Part shown: positions 12,003-27,200 of the stretch, piece after piece | Layout: every line of letters starts with the position of its first letter | Position numbering within the stretch: the first letter of the stretch is position 1 | Origin: Atriophallophorus winterbourni | Lineage: Eukaryota > Platyhelminthes > Trematoda > Plagiorchiida > Microphallidae | Reading direction: 5' to 3' | DNA length: 64,000 nucleotides | NCBI GenBank assembly: GCA_013407085.1 | Contig: JACCGJ010006488.1 | Location: 1-64,000 of the forward strand | Notes under the pieces: model-generated | The model's database searches: none | Told to the model about the DNA's origin: nothing | What the model saw: the letters and a program-made list of their open reading frames with translations, nothing else | Position numbers and translations under genes: made by a program

Positions 12003-12269
12003 ATGACAAATGAGCTGATATTCACCAACACTCCGAATACACTGATCTATCGCCACGTTCTGCAAACGCAACCAGAAGTGGAACCTCGGAAAGTTTCAGC
12101 AATGTTCGCAATATTATTGATTTTTGGATTGATCCACACTGCGGCAACCATATTGCAGTTTGTTCTGTGGTATCGGGCAAAAAAGCGCCGTGATGCAGAC
12201 ACCGCGTTGATTGAAGAAGCATTACGCATACGAGAAGTTGGGAGTGCAAATACTTTAGATAAAATATGG
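12003..12269 (+). CDS. Prominin exon 1 as called: TM1 and start of cytoplasmic loop
   Basis: The exon runs from the first ATG after an in-frame TGA to a donor GTAAGA and ends in phase 0 on W89. It holds a hydrophobic span starting VSAMFAILLIFGL, followed by a basic RAKKRR stop-transfer run and an acidic helix. This matches prominin TM1 and the short cytoplasmic loop. The true exon may begin further upstream, because the same frame carries prominin-like residues back to 11841. The acceptor AG at 11832-11833 would open that longer exon. No signal peptide is encoded here. Confidence 0.8.
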
Positions 12270-15200
12270 GTAAGATATTATTCACTTTATTATTGGTATT
12301 TTTGTTATCACAATCACATTTTACCGTTTATATGATTATTAATATTATTTTTAACAAATACGGGAAAATCATGTCGATAGGATGGAAAACAGTGGCTGCA
12401 AAACGAACTAACCTTAATTGATTTGAAATGTATTTATATGAGACAAATTTTCATTAGTAATACGTATGATAAGACAGGAAGATCAAAGTGTTACGATCAA
12501 GCAGTGAAAAACGAACGCTGATGATACCAACTGAACGGCACTCACATAAACACTGGTCAAACGATGATAAACACCCATAAATTTCAGATCGATGGTGAAG
12601 ATATTATTACTACCGAGCGGAATTGCCGTATAAGAAATCATTATCTGCGTAGCATGAGTATTGATTATGGAAATGTATCTAAGAATGCGATTATAATGCG
12701 TTATCAATATTTTTCACTTTCGTTTAAAAAGATTATTCATATAACTAACAATACACATCGGATCGCCAGTCATACTGTTCATTTTCACTCATTGTTCCAG
12801 ATTCTATCATTATTTAGTTTGTTTAAATATTTTCAATGTAGTAGTGTTATTCGTTAGGTATATGGCCAAAGATAATCAATTTGTAAAATCATTTGATCTC
12901 AGTTACGTTCCCTGATGTGGGTGTCAGCATTTAACCTATTTGGGATCATTCTTATCAATCAATCAGTGGACGTTTCAAATTATTCTCAACTTTCAGTTTC
13001 ATCATCGGATGCCAATGTTTCTGTACGCGTGTTCTATCGCATCGGCCGTTTTGTTGATAATCTTCTTTGGATTCGCTTGTGGATCGTTTGAACAAGTGAT
13101 GCTTTATGTCTCACCGCATGAAAACCGACAGGATTTGGGTTTAAATTTGGTGGGCATGAGCGACCGCATCGCTACCGAGTTGTCAGAATTCATCCAAGAA
13201 GGATTGGTGTCACTGCAGACCGAATTTCCCAAATCATTACTTAAAGCGCTAACTCTAGCAGCGGTAAGTATTACATTGACGAAATTTCAAAATTGAATGA
13301 ATGCAAAGGTTCAACAGCAAAATATTGTCAATTAAAGAAACAGTTTATGGATGCTAAATTGCCTACAGTTGTGTTTAATAAAATTTGCAAAACATTCGTC
13401 TACCGCACCAAGGTGTATTAAGCGAAATAAAGAAGTCCCTAAACGCTCTTGAAAAGTGCAACAATTTGACATGGCGTCCTAAATTGTGGCAGAAATTTCG
13501 AGGTAATTGAAGGTTTTTAATAGTCTAAAAAGCAACAAGCTTAACAACAACCATGATATGGTAAAAAATGAAATTTAAGTGTATAATTAATATGAGAACA
13601 TAGATTAAACAGTATATAAGTGTTCTGAAAACGAATAATGCAATACAAATTCGTCTAATTTCGTTTTAAAGTCATACAAGTTAGTGGCGTGAGCAACAGT
13701 TGAAGGTAAACTGTTCCAAGTAAAACAGACACGGACAGAGTAAAACTGCCTTCTACAGTTCAGGCGGGAATGGAGTACGACCAGCACATATTCATGGGTC
13801 CGATAATTCCTCGTATCCCTTCGCGTGAATAAATCCTCTAAGGGATGGTTCGGGGTATGGAATGTTTTGTAAAGTAAGATAAGATCTCCTCTGATTCGTC
13901 GATAGGGAAAATCGAACAGATTCAGTTGAGCTATCCTTTCTTTATATTGTGTGTTTGGGATGCTGAGAAGTAGTTTTGTTGAGCCGTGATAGATTCGCTT
14001 CATAAGTTCCACATCCCTGCAACAATTTGACATTGCGTCTTAATTTGTGGCAGAAAGTTGATATTGTGCATCATGCATCCGGCCTCGGGAGCACGTTATT
14101 GATTTTATTTCTTCCTACTTACACTCTTACCTATGGGGTAAGTGCGAGCTGATCAAGAAAAAAATTAATGATATACGGTCCATACGTACTAAATGCTTTA
14201 ATGTATGGCAGTGAAATCTGAACCATCCATCCAAGACACGAAAGTAAGCTGAAGGCTTTCTGCTTAACGAGCATCTGTTGGATCATGAACATATTTTAAA
14301 AAAGCGAACTAGCAAAAGCACTTACTAACACTGGTCTACAGAGTATGTTCACTTTAACCCAGGAAGTAAATCTAGTGTGCAATCCCCCAGACAGATAGCT
14401 GACACAAGCACCAAAGCTTTATTAATTTTCTCTCCATATGTAAATATATAATTTGTGTCAATCAATTTATCGTCGACGATTATCGTTAAGTCGCGAAGCT
14501 GCATGCACAACACGTTATGCGATCATCAAAATTAATAGAAATGTATCTGTTATGTCAATCAGATAAGAAATAACAACCCAAATTGCTGGTTAGTATATTA
14601 TCGAAAAACAACTAATTTGAAGCAAAGACAAACCATTCGATGCTATCGATGAGAACAATTAACTATGACTCTGAGTGATAAATTCGTAACTACGCAGTAC
14701 GCAAAAAAGTGGAATGCTATTTTCAAATAGTTATTCCACATGATGCAAAACGGAAATTCATTTCCGCCATCTGGATTTCACCGCTGCGTGCGCCATTTAT
14801 CTTTTTACTTATTCGAACTCCGTTCAAAAATTGAAAAGCCAATGCTAGGCGATTAATTTACATAGTGATGCTAAACTGACCAGCATTTCGGATCGCTGGT
14901 ACAACCTGTGCTTACGCCTTGCTGATTAATTCGTTTCGATCGCCCTCACATTGCAAGCATATCTCATGCTTCGGCTCACCAAATAAAATTTGATTACCTT
15001 AATTTTGACGTTTCACAATTGCTCCGAATGCCAGAAGGGCATCAGATTTCGCTTACATCTTTCTTCTATGAATCTGGAATCCACGGGGTGACGCTTATGT
15101 CCGATTTCATGAAAACGAAACACTGCAGTATATGAGTTCACCTGTTGGCTAACATGCTCTGAGGTCATAATTAATCTTCGACAAATCTGAATAATCACTG

Positions 15201-18200
15201 TAATGGGGGAATTGGATGAAGTAATCTCGTCCTCAAATTTGCAAACAAGTGAATTTTATGACCACGAAAATTTAGACGGACAGATGATGTCTATTATTTA
15301 TTGTGCGACACTGGAGATATGACAGTGAAATAAAAGTTTAGCGCATAAAAGTTCTCGCGAGATGAGAGCACAAAGCACAAGTGAGGATTGAGAAACACGA
15401 GAGGCGAGGAACCAAATCAATGTTGAAATTGTTTGTTCTTGAAAACATTCTGAGAACTGTTTCGTATTGCGCTGCTAACATAGAGATTCAAAATGTGTTT
15501 GTAGTCAAGTTTATAAATGCTTATTTGTTGCTGGGTATAAGAATAACATGATAACTTATTTTGAAAGGAAAACGTCATTTGCATGCATTTTCATCACAGA
15601 CCCACGATCAGAACCCAATGCCTATTTTTCTACTTGGTTTCAACTATGTTCATAGCACTTGCCGGCTGTATCTACGTGCTGCAATCAAATAGCCGTGGCG
15701 GAATTATAGTTTACAATGGATCATATGATGAGCTTAAAAGCCGACATTCCTTGAATATTTCTACCTGTGATTGATCAAAACCTAATTGCTACGCTGCACG
15801 ATTTCAAAAGCACAATTTAACACACAATAGCTACTGGTAATGTTGAGGGGTCATTGTAGTATTGTGATAAATCGTGCCTCCTTCAATAAATTCAAATCAG
15901 GACCGCGGAACGCCGGGCGCTGATGAACAATTTATCTACTATGCCCGATGTGTCTAAAGGGTCTAGTATGATAAACACGATTGATTGAATACAACTATAC
16001 GTATCACGAAAACAATAGGACCTAGAATAAAATAAATTATTTACTGAATTCTGAACTTCTGCCATTTGTACAAATGAAAACCTCAATGAGCACATAAGTA
16101 GTTTAAAGACAGATCATTAGCAAAAAATGTACATTGCAAATAAGTTGTATCTAATAATAAAAACGTAACTTGATTCTTCTTTCCTGCTCCACATTTTTCT
16201 CAAATCTAGGATATTGAATGCAACGCCTTTAGGAATTTGGTTACGAATATTGAAGAGCAGATCGATTTTAGCAGTTTGGTAAATGACGCCGCTCCCGTTC
16301 TGCAGAAGTTCACGTCGAATTTCAGGAATCCGCGTGATGCGTTGAGGACGCTAATTAACGTCGTAAAAGAATTGCAAGCAGATCAGGAAGCTTTGGTCGC
16401 CGAGGTTGACCGTCTGAATGCCAATTTAGTGGCAGAGTGTAACGAAAACTTTCATGTCTGCCAAAATCCAGAAGTGCGTTTGTTTGTAGATTAATTTTAA
16501 TTGATAATCGTAATCAGTTTCCGGTAAACTGAATTCATCCCATTTTACTCTGCGGAAAGTAAAGTTGCAACCTTGCTTATTTCGGTTTCGAAATAAAAAT
16601 TCAGTGGTCTGACATTCGATTATACATTCGATATAAAAATAGATAATTCTTGATTTTCAACTCTGAAATTGCTTAGAATATTTAGTGTTTGGTGCCTTAT
16701 TAGCAGAAAATTGTTATAAGTAAATCATCCCGATGACCCAACCTGAATATATCATCTTCTTCAGCTCAGATTCCATAAATACCACCAAGAATACCATGGT
16801 TGGGAAAGGCATCTCCCAGCTCAAATTGATTTATCATAGGGCGATTAAAGTGGTTTCTGGATTGTGTATTCTACCCATTGACCAGCGAATGACTAGACTC
16901 GGAGAGTGCACTCTCGATTATACGCACATCCGAGCTGACCTAATACTGACATACTGAATAATTCATACGGAGTCCTGCCCACACAGGCACCTGTTTAAAT
17001 ATGGTTAAAATATCTCCATACGCAGTCACAATATAAAACTTCAGATATCATATTCCCCATTAAACTGTCGCCCGAACATTTATGCAGTCCGAGTATGCTT
17101 CTGTGGAACAAATTACCGTCAGAAGTTGTGCCCACACGGAATAAAGTGATATTCCAAGAAACTTTACGATATTTCATGTTTAACAATATGGTGCTGTCTC
17201 CAGTTCATTGAAACCCATTGGCGTTTCGTTTAAAGCACGAAATGACAAAACAAATTTAGCCAAACAAATTTCCGGTCGACATTTTTCCAACTCATATCAA
17301 ACATGGAAATACTTTTAAGTATCCTTCGAACTGCATGGGTGCAAACATGAGAGTAGGATTTGTTTGTAAATTTAAAAGTATAACCCATGATATTGTACAG
17401 CTGTTTGCTTTAATATCACATTTGTTGCATAATTCATTTTTAAAAAAGCAAGTGAGGTGAAGATAAGATTGATTCGTGTACGTCAATTGATTATCTATTA
17501 AATAAAAGTGTTCGCATATAGTCGTTGAAAGCTCGTAGGTTAGATTTCCAATAATCAGATGGCATCTGCGCCTTTTCTGCAAACTAACACGAACAAACCT
17601 CAAATTCGGTTAATTCAACATGAACTGGCGGGATCAAATTTTAATTCAATTCAATAAAATTCCATTTTAATCGTCAAAAAGCATATAACTTTACAAAAAC
17701 CACAGATTAATATTGAAAATACAAATAATATAAAAACAAAAACGGGATTTGGTTTCCTACTGAAAAGTTCAAGAATCTGGTAAAAATCCAAAGGTCAGAA
17801 ATTATTTTCGATTGGTGTGATGACAAAGTTGCTGCATGGTGTTAAATTGTGTGAGCTCTTGCCTTATGCGTGCCCCGTAAATTAAATAAACGTTGTCGAG
17901 TGTGATTTGCTGTATTCAACATACTGTAAACCAAAATCGAATCCCCCCGCAGTCGACGACGTGGATAATCAAATAAATTCAGTTTTTGATTCACTCATAG
18001 TATGGTATATTCTTTGCAAATTTGCAACATAATTATTAAGCCATGGTGACCATGCTAGTACTGCTTATTCCATCGTGGGTTTGGTGCAGGCAATCGTGTG
18101 TATGAAAAATAGGCGATTTTTAGGGACCAAACCTATAGGTAACGAAATCTGCGGTGAAGGCTAATCTGAACTTCCTACATGTTTACAAAGGTTAATACAG

Positions 18201-21200
18201 TAAATTGTCCATTCCTGTGACCAAATAGCCAAAAGAAGCTATCAGCTATCAATCGTGAAATCATGATTTTTATTTTTTTATTATTAAATTAAAACTAATC
18301 GCGTACTCCATACGTTATACTTCAGAGGGTCGATGTTCCAGCGACAATCGGCGAGGAAGTCGTAGCTGCACAGTTGGAAAAAGCAAAACGCGAGCTGCAA
18401 TTCTTGATGTATCCGGCCCTTTTCGTTCCGGGACTTAAATCGATTCAGAAAAAAATTCAACGGATGTTAGAAGAGGTTTGTTTACTAAACACACATTAGG
18501 CAAACTGAAGATTTGGTTAGAATCATTAGTAATTGAAACATTAACTCTGATATCTTACATTTCACCGTTTTTGTTTGATATGATATGTTAAATAAAACAC
18601 GCCATTTAGCAACGGGTTCATCTCAGAACTCAGAACTCAGAAAATTTTATGGTAGAAAAAGAAGTAAGCTTAACAATAACCATAGGATAACAAGGTATAT
18701 GGGATATATAAAATAAAAAAATATATAAAATATCTCAAAACTCAATAGGGAAATTCACATATCGCATGGTTCGTTATAAACTCATCGAGTTTGGAAGCGA
18801 AAACCTCAACATATTCTGAGCGTGTGATTTCTTCAGGCAAATAGTTCCAAGTGAAACAAATTCTTACTGAGAAAAAATTACGACGAATATCCAATCGAGA
18901 ATGCGGAATGCTTGAAGCCTTCGAATGTGTTCGTGTTCGAGTAAGGCCATTGGGCTTTAGCACATGTTTAAGTGGATGGTTTCCAGTATGCAGGATTTTA
19001 AGCATGAGGTCATTAAGTATCCGTCGTTTGGTAAACCCGTGTACGTTCAATTTTAACATTCGCTCTGTGAAAGGCAAATGACTGTACCGGGAGACCAACT
19101 TTGCAGTACGATGATAAATCCTGTCGACTAGTTCGATATCCTTCCTCAGCCATGGTGCCCAGGCTTAGTTGGAATATTCCATAACAGGACGTATATACGT
19201 GTTAATTACCCGGGGTAGGGTTTCGGACCTAAAAATCCTGAATATTATTTTGAGAAGACTCAAGTTACGGCAAGCTATAATGTACACCGTCCGGCAATGA
19301 TGTCCAGGCTTAAGGTTAACGAAACCCAGATACCGAGATCTTTTTCTGCTGTGGTTCAGACGAGATCTTGCGAGTCAAGCTGATACGTATGGTGCGGAGA
19401 TTTTCCAAGCTGCAGCATTTCCCATTTCGCAAGGTTAAATGGTAACTCATTTAACTGGGACCAACGAAATAAGGTGCACAGATCCCGTTGTAATGCCATA
19501 CAGTCATTAACAGACCTGACACGATTCCATATTTTAATATCATCGATTGCGAATCATTCATCAATAAATTTTTGTGGGTTTTTTTGATCCACTGGCTCAT
19601 ATCTACAAATCCTGTAGGGTTCATCGATAGTGTAGTAATTCGATTTCGGAAGCCGCACACAATCAACGTCACCAGTTGCATAATTCGACCAAGAGAAGTC
19701 CAAAACCATTAGAGACGGTAGTGTTTCTTTCGATCAGACCAGTAGCAAGACGTCGATCGTGCTGTCACATAACAGAATTTGGATGTGTGAATCGATACCG
19801 GATCACTATGAGAAAACGAACAAAACGCTTAATTTTAAACGAATAATAAATTGGTATGCATCGGGAAGAAAATACCTGTGGGACCTAGGACATAATAACG
19901 AGACGATAGCCAGGATCGCTCACATCCCGAGCATTTGTAAAACAGATTAATTCAAACATATTTGATAAATGGTCTCTATTGCAAAAGAAAGCTATAGGTG
20001 TATTGGACGAATAGCCTTTTCATAAATAAATATTACGCCAGATATTTTACTAAGTTTTGTAAGAATGTTCAATGAATATTGACATTTTAATAGATTCAAA
20101 TGCGGGCAAAGAAAAGATTCAGTGGAATTGTAATGAAGAAACATCTAATATGAAAATAATGATTTAAGTGCATTTCCATCACACACACACCGCAACCGGT
20201 TGTGAGCAGAAGCGGCAGCAAAAGCAGGATCTCCGTGTCTTTGATGCAAAAAGGAATGCAGGAAAACTTACAGCTGAAGTACATAAAATTTGATTTAAAA
20301 TTCAAGTAAATATCTCGTTTCGGTAATAATATGGAGCGTACGATTAGAATTCGATATAGGCAAACCGCGTAATGGGAATCAATGTACCTTAGTTCTATAA
20401 GATTTTCAGCACAAGACACCAGATAATGATACTAAAATTGACCGTTCCTTTGAACAAAAATGCGGACTGGAATATTGATTGATTTATATAACTATGAACT
20501 ACGTTATCCAACGTACTGATAGGTATTTAGTGTTTAAAAGATTAGAAAATGTTTAACTTTCTCGATCATAGCTGACTGTGATGCCGAGTGCAGACAAACG
20601 AAAACCGGCTGTAAGATAGCTGGGTGTCGGCAATTACAAAATCAATAATCACTTTTTATGCTATTTCAGTTGGAGGCTGGTACAACGTTCACTGAGCTGG
20701 TTCAAAAAGGCTCAGAAGATTTTCGAAAAGATATCATTGAAATTATGGAAAGCATTTTACCAAATTTGAACAAAGCATTCGTAAATTTGAAAAACGTCCT
20801 TCGGAAGCTTTCAACTAGTCTATTGGTGTTCATGTCGGTTGCATTAACTGTGGTCGTCCTCGTTCTGCTGCTATTACTTGGAATACTGGGTCACTCGTTC
20901 ACAAGTAAGCCGACTGTAATTTTCTCGGTTTGTCAAACTTGCACTAGATTCGACCGATTTAACAAAAAATGTAATTTGCATATTAAAATTAACATGACGT
21001 CATTCTCAACTCCTACTCTTTATAACCAACTGTTAGAATTTGTGTAAAAAAAAGTGATAAGTGTACTCAACTTTGTGAAATCTGAAACCTAAAATTGCTC
21101 ACTTTATTTTTTGTGCCACTTAAGAACATTTAACACAGCTAAAGCAATAACAGAACGTTTAACTTGAACCCTTTTCACTTTTGACTCACATTGATTTTGT

Positions 21201-24200
21201 GAGCGTGGTTGGTAATTTGTCTGCAATTCAGGTTAAACACATGCTGCTAAAACTTGACGCACCATCTATTTACTGCTGATCTCTTTTGTCTGGTACTTTT
21301 TAAAACCAGACAATGTCTCCTCAGTGACTGAACGGATTTTTGAAGAAAAGGAAGAGACAACATGTTTGACCTTGTAAGCAATTGTTGTAAACGGCTGGCA
21401 CGGTCGACATTTTCAAGCACGTGAGACAACAGACATGCGGATGAGTTAAACCCATAGACTTGAAATGATTGTTCTTCCCAGCCATATCTCTGAAATAAAA
21501 ATTTTGACAAGAAAATGTATTCAAAATTTATATACTTAATACACGATATTCCATAGCTGTGAAGGGCAATCAGAAGGCCTTGAGAATGCTTTACTTGAAA
21601 ACCCACATTTGATATCCGAATTTGTGTTTTTGTCATGTGATAAATAGCTTATCGGTTTTACCAATAGGGATTATCCGGTTCGATCACTCATTAAAACCTC
21701 AATGGAAGTGGATTCTTTGCCTATGCCTCATGAATCTGGCCACGATTCCAGTGTTCTACACATACGTCGTCATCTCAACCCATGTCGTCCAAATTGACTC
21801 TGAGATTTGCAGCTTGGTAGAAAGTCCAAGTGCAATGAATTTAACGGACACGTTACTGAATGCTTATTGGCGAAATATTTGGACTCGATTCAGAAACAGT
21901 AAAGAACAATACAGGAAAGTTATCAAACCAGATTCGCCAAAAAATTTTCTTCGAGCGACAATCGAAATGTGCGGGCATTACACCGGTGGCGGTTTACTCC
22001 ATATGGTCAACCACGATGATTTTATAAATTTTCCAAATATACTAGAAGCGATAGCAGACCGTGTAATGCTTTTATTTAAGTACGTTTACTTGCGGAAAAA
22101 TTTGCTTTGAATTTCTCTATACCATTTTTTTATATTATTAATGATTTACGTTCAAGGTCATTGAATCTTTTTTTTCCCGTCAGTAATTTAGTTCCTCCGT
22201 AGTTGCCGGATTAATGTTATGGATAATCAATATATGGTGTTGTTGCCCACGTTAAGTCACTATCGCCCGTAGATGTGTGATAGCCATCACAGGATTAGTT
22301 CTTACTCAGGCGTCACTCACGACGCTACTTCGATTCTAAAACTGATATTTATTTCGCAAAGTTCAAAGTGAAACGCAGCCGTCGATTGATCGACGTAAGT
22401 TCAAAACTCTCGGAGATATGTCAAGTCAGCAGCCAAACTTATTTTATTAATTTTATTCTATTCTTATTTATTTAAGTTGAATAACTTTTCATCACATCTC
22501 GTGTGTACGGTGCATCAACGAAAATACGTAACGTAAATAGCATATTTCGTGTCGCCAGTGTTCGTCCATGAATAATATTGATGAAAGCATTGTGTGAGTC
22601 ATAATCATTAAACTTCGAAAAGCGAATAATGATCCTGTCTGAAAAACGAATATCACGCAAACAGCGTGCAATTGACTTTGGTTGGTTGAGAACCTTCCAT
22701 CGCAGTGAGAATTCCGCGAAAGAAGGGTCCTCCCACATCTGTCTGCTTAGTCATTCAAAACGCTTTGAAGAATTAGATCATAGTATGCTTGCATTGTACA
22801 TTCATAGTCTATATCAACCAATTGATCTCAACATACAATTCTTCTTCTTTGAATTTTCTTGGACGAAAGCGTTCCTGTTGATTTATTATGTTTACAGGAC
22901 TTTTTAAAAAGTCACGTCAAGACGCGAAGTACTTCTTATATTCGTCTGTCTAGTCTTTCTAAATAATCTAGCAAATGAAGCTTAGATAATGACCCCCACT
23001 CACTTTACGTCATTGTAAATAAAGAGTTTTGTAAGTGTTAGTCACACTTACCCAAGTTGATTCAAGGTAGTTCATGTTTCAAGGTTTATAATGGTCTAAA
23101 TAGCAGCAAGCATAAATATTACAATACGATGTTAGAAAGTAGAAAATGTACGTGTATGAATATAAGATACGCATTCCGTGACTGGTCTGAAGTATATATT
23201 CATGATCCTTGGGCATATCTTTGGCGAAAATTTCCTTAATACCCGTTTGAGAATATTCAGGGCACATTTTGCATTAGCACAGGCAGAGTTAGTTTGAAGT
23301 GAGCTTTTTAAAGCGAGACTACCCAGTCACCCAAATCATATTCTGCACTGCAAATTTCGAGAACAAGTGAACCTTTATAATATGTGAACTCTACCTTATT
23401 CCCCATGTTCATGAACCTGAATTAGTTGAAGTTAAATTTCTGTTTGTGCGTCAACGACCAATTATGAAACTTATCCAGATCTTTTCGTAATACAAAACAG
23501 TATTCTGGGCTACGGATGCAAATCCATATATTTATCTCATCCGAAAATAACGAAATGTAAAATCGAACAAGTTCCGGCATTTCATTATTATAAACCAGAG
23601 AGAAGATAGGATTTGCGTAGTGCTATTTGTTAAGTAGTCATTTAGCCAATTCAACAAATTGTTGGTGATACCAAGCATTTCGGGCTTCTGCTGCAGTAGG
23701 ATGTGGTTAACTCGATAATATGCTTGGGAGATATCTAGATAACAGGCATGAATTGCTTGTGTCCAATCATCCCGCGTTATCAGTAAACTAGATAAAAAAG
23801 AATAATTCCGTCTAAATTCATTCTGTCATCTCGTTTCACGGTCATGGCGAATAAGTGCCATGCCGGGTAATTCTAGTTAGCATTTTGTTTCGTGAGTCGT
23901 ACCCATGTTTCCGTTTCGACGATGTTATCTGATGAACATTCCGGAAAAAACGGCACAAAGTTAATCGATTTTGTTGCCCAGACCTTGTGCGTTTGTGCAG
24001 AAACAATTTATAATAGTTTTTCTCAGCAAGGATTAGGTGTGGGAAAGGCGGCTAGCGAAGTGCAGAATATTTGGTAATCCGAATCCTCTCTAGTCGGCAT
24101 CTGAACGTTTTTTGCTAGCAAGGATGCCTAATCGGTTGTACTGTTGTAATACTGTGATCTATAATGTCGGCTGCATTTGTGTCCGTCACGTAAGCTACTC

Positions 24201-27200
24201 GTTGGCTTGCTGATTTTTCTATTGGACGTTGTGTTGCAACTATCTGTCCTATATGAAGTTTCGATGCGTTTAGTCAGTGAAAACAGCTAAAATAGGACGG
24301 GTTTTGGGCGTTGATCTCCCTCGGTAGACGTTCACAACAAGTTTTCATTTTCATTCGAATTAAAGTGACAATATGCTGAGATTCTGTCACGAAAATACTT
24401 CAGCCTTGCCTGAATGCGCTAAATATACATATAAGCTCGTGATAACTCGTTTCATTAGGGACAATCGCTTTATAGAACAACACTCACCTCAAAATCTGAA
24501 ATTCAATCTTTCGGCAGCATCTCACGATACTTATAAGCTTATAATTTAATTTACTTCACATTCACTACAATATTATTATTAATATATAAATTGTACTTAT
24601 TGTTACCATGGAATAGATTACTTTTGAGGTCGCTCCAAGATGACATCGTAGATGAATACAAAATTATCAAAGCTCTGCTAAATTTGTCTACAAAGTCCGA
24701 ATTGATGGTAAGTACCGCATCGATCAATTTTCACTGAATTAATTCGATTTTACACTTCTCTAATAATATATTAGTAATATATTCTGATGAAAACTGAAAT
24801 AGTTGAAGATGAAATTTTGGTTGTGGATGGATGTGCATGGCAACCAGTGTGGTACTTCCTGAATCCACATATTTCCACAGGAATACGCAATGCGGCATGA
24901 AAGTTACAGTCTCATTGTTTACTACGTTTACAGCTATCAGTTAAACCCAATTAATCGGGGTGCCGTTTGATTTACATCGGTGAGATCTCAGTTGACTTAT
25001 CGCAAAAACCACACTGACTGGTCCTAGCTTGATGATGCTGTTTTGGACTGTGTCTAAAGTGAATGATCAACCTCAACAATTCTTCAACTCGCAAGTGGAT
25101 ATGAAAGGACATAATGCATCAATAATGACCTAATTCTAACTGATACGACTGAAAGAGGAATGTTAATTTGGCTAAATAATTTGATTGCTTCAAATATAGA
25201 ACGGTTGAGCGTGTAGAAAATCGCGCTAAAATCAACGTCAATAACGGAACCAGAGAGTAGTCATCCAATACTTGGACTACAATTTGAAGCAACCGATAAC
25301 AGCAGCATTTCGAACAATCCTCGTTTCTTATACAAATACTGCACCATGTTAAACAAGTTTAGGCGAGCTAGACTGATCAATACGATTCATGAAACGTTTG
25401 ATTTTACCGTGGGAAATTAATTTTCCATTATTATTAATATTGCTGTTGTTGATGTTGTTGTTGTTGTTATTTTTAGCAAGACGATTATTGTTACCACACA
25501 TTAGATTGATTCGGCATTATTTGCTTTTTGTGAATCGATTCATCATTCTGATCCTTACGACCACGTAATTTTGGCTAATTTTCCTTCATTTTCCTTACAG
25601 AGATTGGCAGCAACAGTTTCCCCTGACAAAATTGCACCCGAAATTATCGTTGGAAATCTTCAGACAAGTGGATCAGACGTTGATTTATTAAATCGTATAC
25701 GAATCAGAATCCAAGGAAGACAAAGCAAAAAGATAGAATTGCAAGCGTGTTTGAATGATCTCAATGAACTTGCGAAAGAAATGAATAAAACGTTAGAAGA
25801 ATCCGGTTTAACGGAGCGATTGGACAAGTTGAAAACGGTATGCCTATATTTAGACTCATGTGGAATTCTTCGTTGTTATTAGTTCGAATTTATTTCCTGC
25901 TAGTGACTCATTTTTCCATCTATCCTTGGTTGATCGTATTATACACGCGGATCATTGAAAATGAATTGTATGCCACGTTAAAGCGGTTGTATTTGTCACG
26001 AATATCGGTGAATCCATTATTGAAATTTTTGTTGCTTTGAGACTGCTGAATAATTGAGTATCTTTATTTTTCTTTTGTATTAGTTTGGGTAATAATTTTC
26101 GGTGTAATGGGAAGGCAAAGCTTATCTCCAGATCCCGTTGCTGCCATCTTCACATTCGCCTTGCAGTGAAATATTCGTTTTTCGACTACAAATATTGGTC
26201 GCTGAATGATGGTTACTGACAGTTTTCCACTATTGTCAGTATTACTCCAAGCCTGGCAGATTACCGGCACATCAAGGGGAAATGAATATGAATGAAGTTC
26301 GTTTTAATGAAATCAATGAATAAAGGAAAATTTAGGAATGGCAAGCATTGCCACTGTCCCATTGACATAAAATGATAAATCTTAATGCTAGTATAGAAAA
26401 CATATTTGACGCGGAATTTGGTGCCAGAATACGGGCAGTATTCACAGGTGGAATATATCCCATAAACCTGTGCTCATCGACTTTCTAGCGTAGTTCAGGA
26501 ATTGGTAAATAGTATCATATGAGATGGAAAACCTTGAAATTTATGTTAGTTTTTGGCCAGTATATTCAATGTAGCGTTGAATCGGATTTCTAGCGTAAAA
26601 TATTCGGACGCCCACATTTTGCGATCTTATCGAGCCACACGATCGGCTTTCTGCTGTCGTCACTTATCAGCTGGTGATAGCTTCGACCGATTTTTCAGTT
26701 TTCGACGCATAATACGTTAACCTGAATCACACACAAAGTCTATTTACATAAGAACTACTAGCATACGCTGCTTCAAAACCGGTAATTGTTTAACATTATA
26801 AGCCGAATTCCGGAATATTATCCAAACTCAACCAGTCATCAAAGTTATACTGGAATGTCATTACTAAATACGGTTCGTACAACGAACCACAATGTTCAAA
26901 CACAGAATCACAAATTGATTCTTGGTCAAGCACTCAAGGCGTTTATGGATGACTAAAGTGCCCGGGATGTGAGCAACACACAAGTGAGCAACAACAACAA
27001 GTATAGTTTGACAGCTTAACCAGCGTGCTGTCTCGTGTGACCACTTTTCCGAACATCGTGCGATTTTCGGCCACGTTTTTCACATCCGGCGTTTGCCCAT
27101 CTGAGGCCGATCGATGAACCCGAAGAACTTATGAGGTCCACCACCGTTGCTTCAATAGCACCATCATCAAACGGGATCCTCAAATGGGGGACACCTGTAA

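Larger units (their letters stand above)
13264..16209 (+). other. Prominin intron 2
   Basis: Long intron holding a minus-strand CR1-like LINE 3' fragment (13605-14033) and a short plus-strand RTE-like fragment (14165-14360). From about 14400 to 16209 I recognise nothing. The acceptor TTTTTCTCAAATCTAG has a good pyrimidine tract. Confidence 0.7.
16474..18325 (+). other. Prominin intron 3
   Basis: Contains LINE fragments on both strands (16790-17180 plus; 17820-18070 minus). Between 17200 and 17800 there is AT-rich sequence with a 103-codon minus ORF (17292-17603) that I do not recognise. Acceptor is TTATACTTCAG. Confidence 0.65.

Noticed and set aside
12940..12996. Extension of exon 2 upstream of 12997
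   Set aside because: The frame is open, but a strong acceptor (TTCTCAACTTTCAG) ends at 12996 and gives the correct phase and the expected TM1-TM2 spacing.
15583..15774. Small + ORF with a hydrophobic stretch in intron 2
   Set aside because: The splice borders on each side join exons 2 and 3 cleanly in phase 0, and this ORF has no place in prominin.
23930..23960. CTGATGA followed by GAAA, suggesting a hammerhead ribozyme core
   Set aside because: There is no stem between the two core pieces, and the DNA is an ordinary LINE endonuclease segment also seen at 510-540.
25440..25480. GTT-rich run as a regulatory element
   Set aside because: It looks like a simple microsatellite, is present in both copies, and has no other supporting signal.
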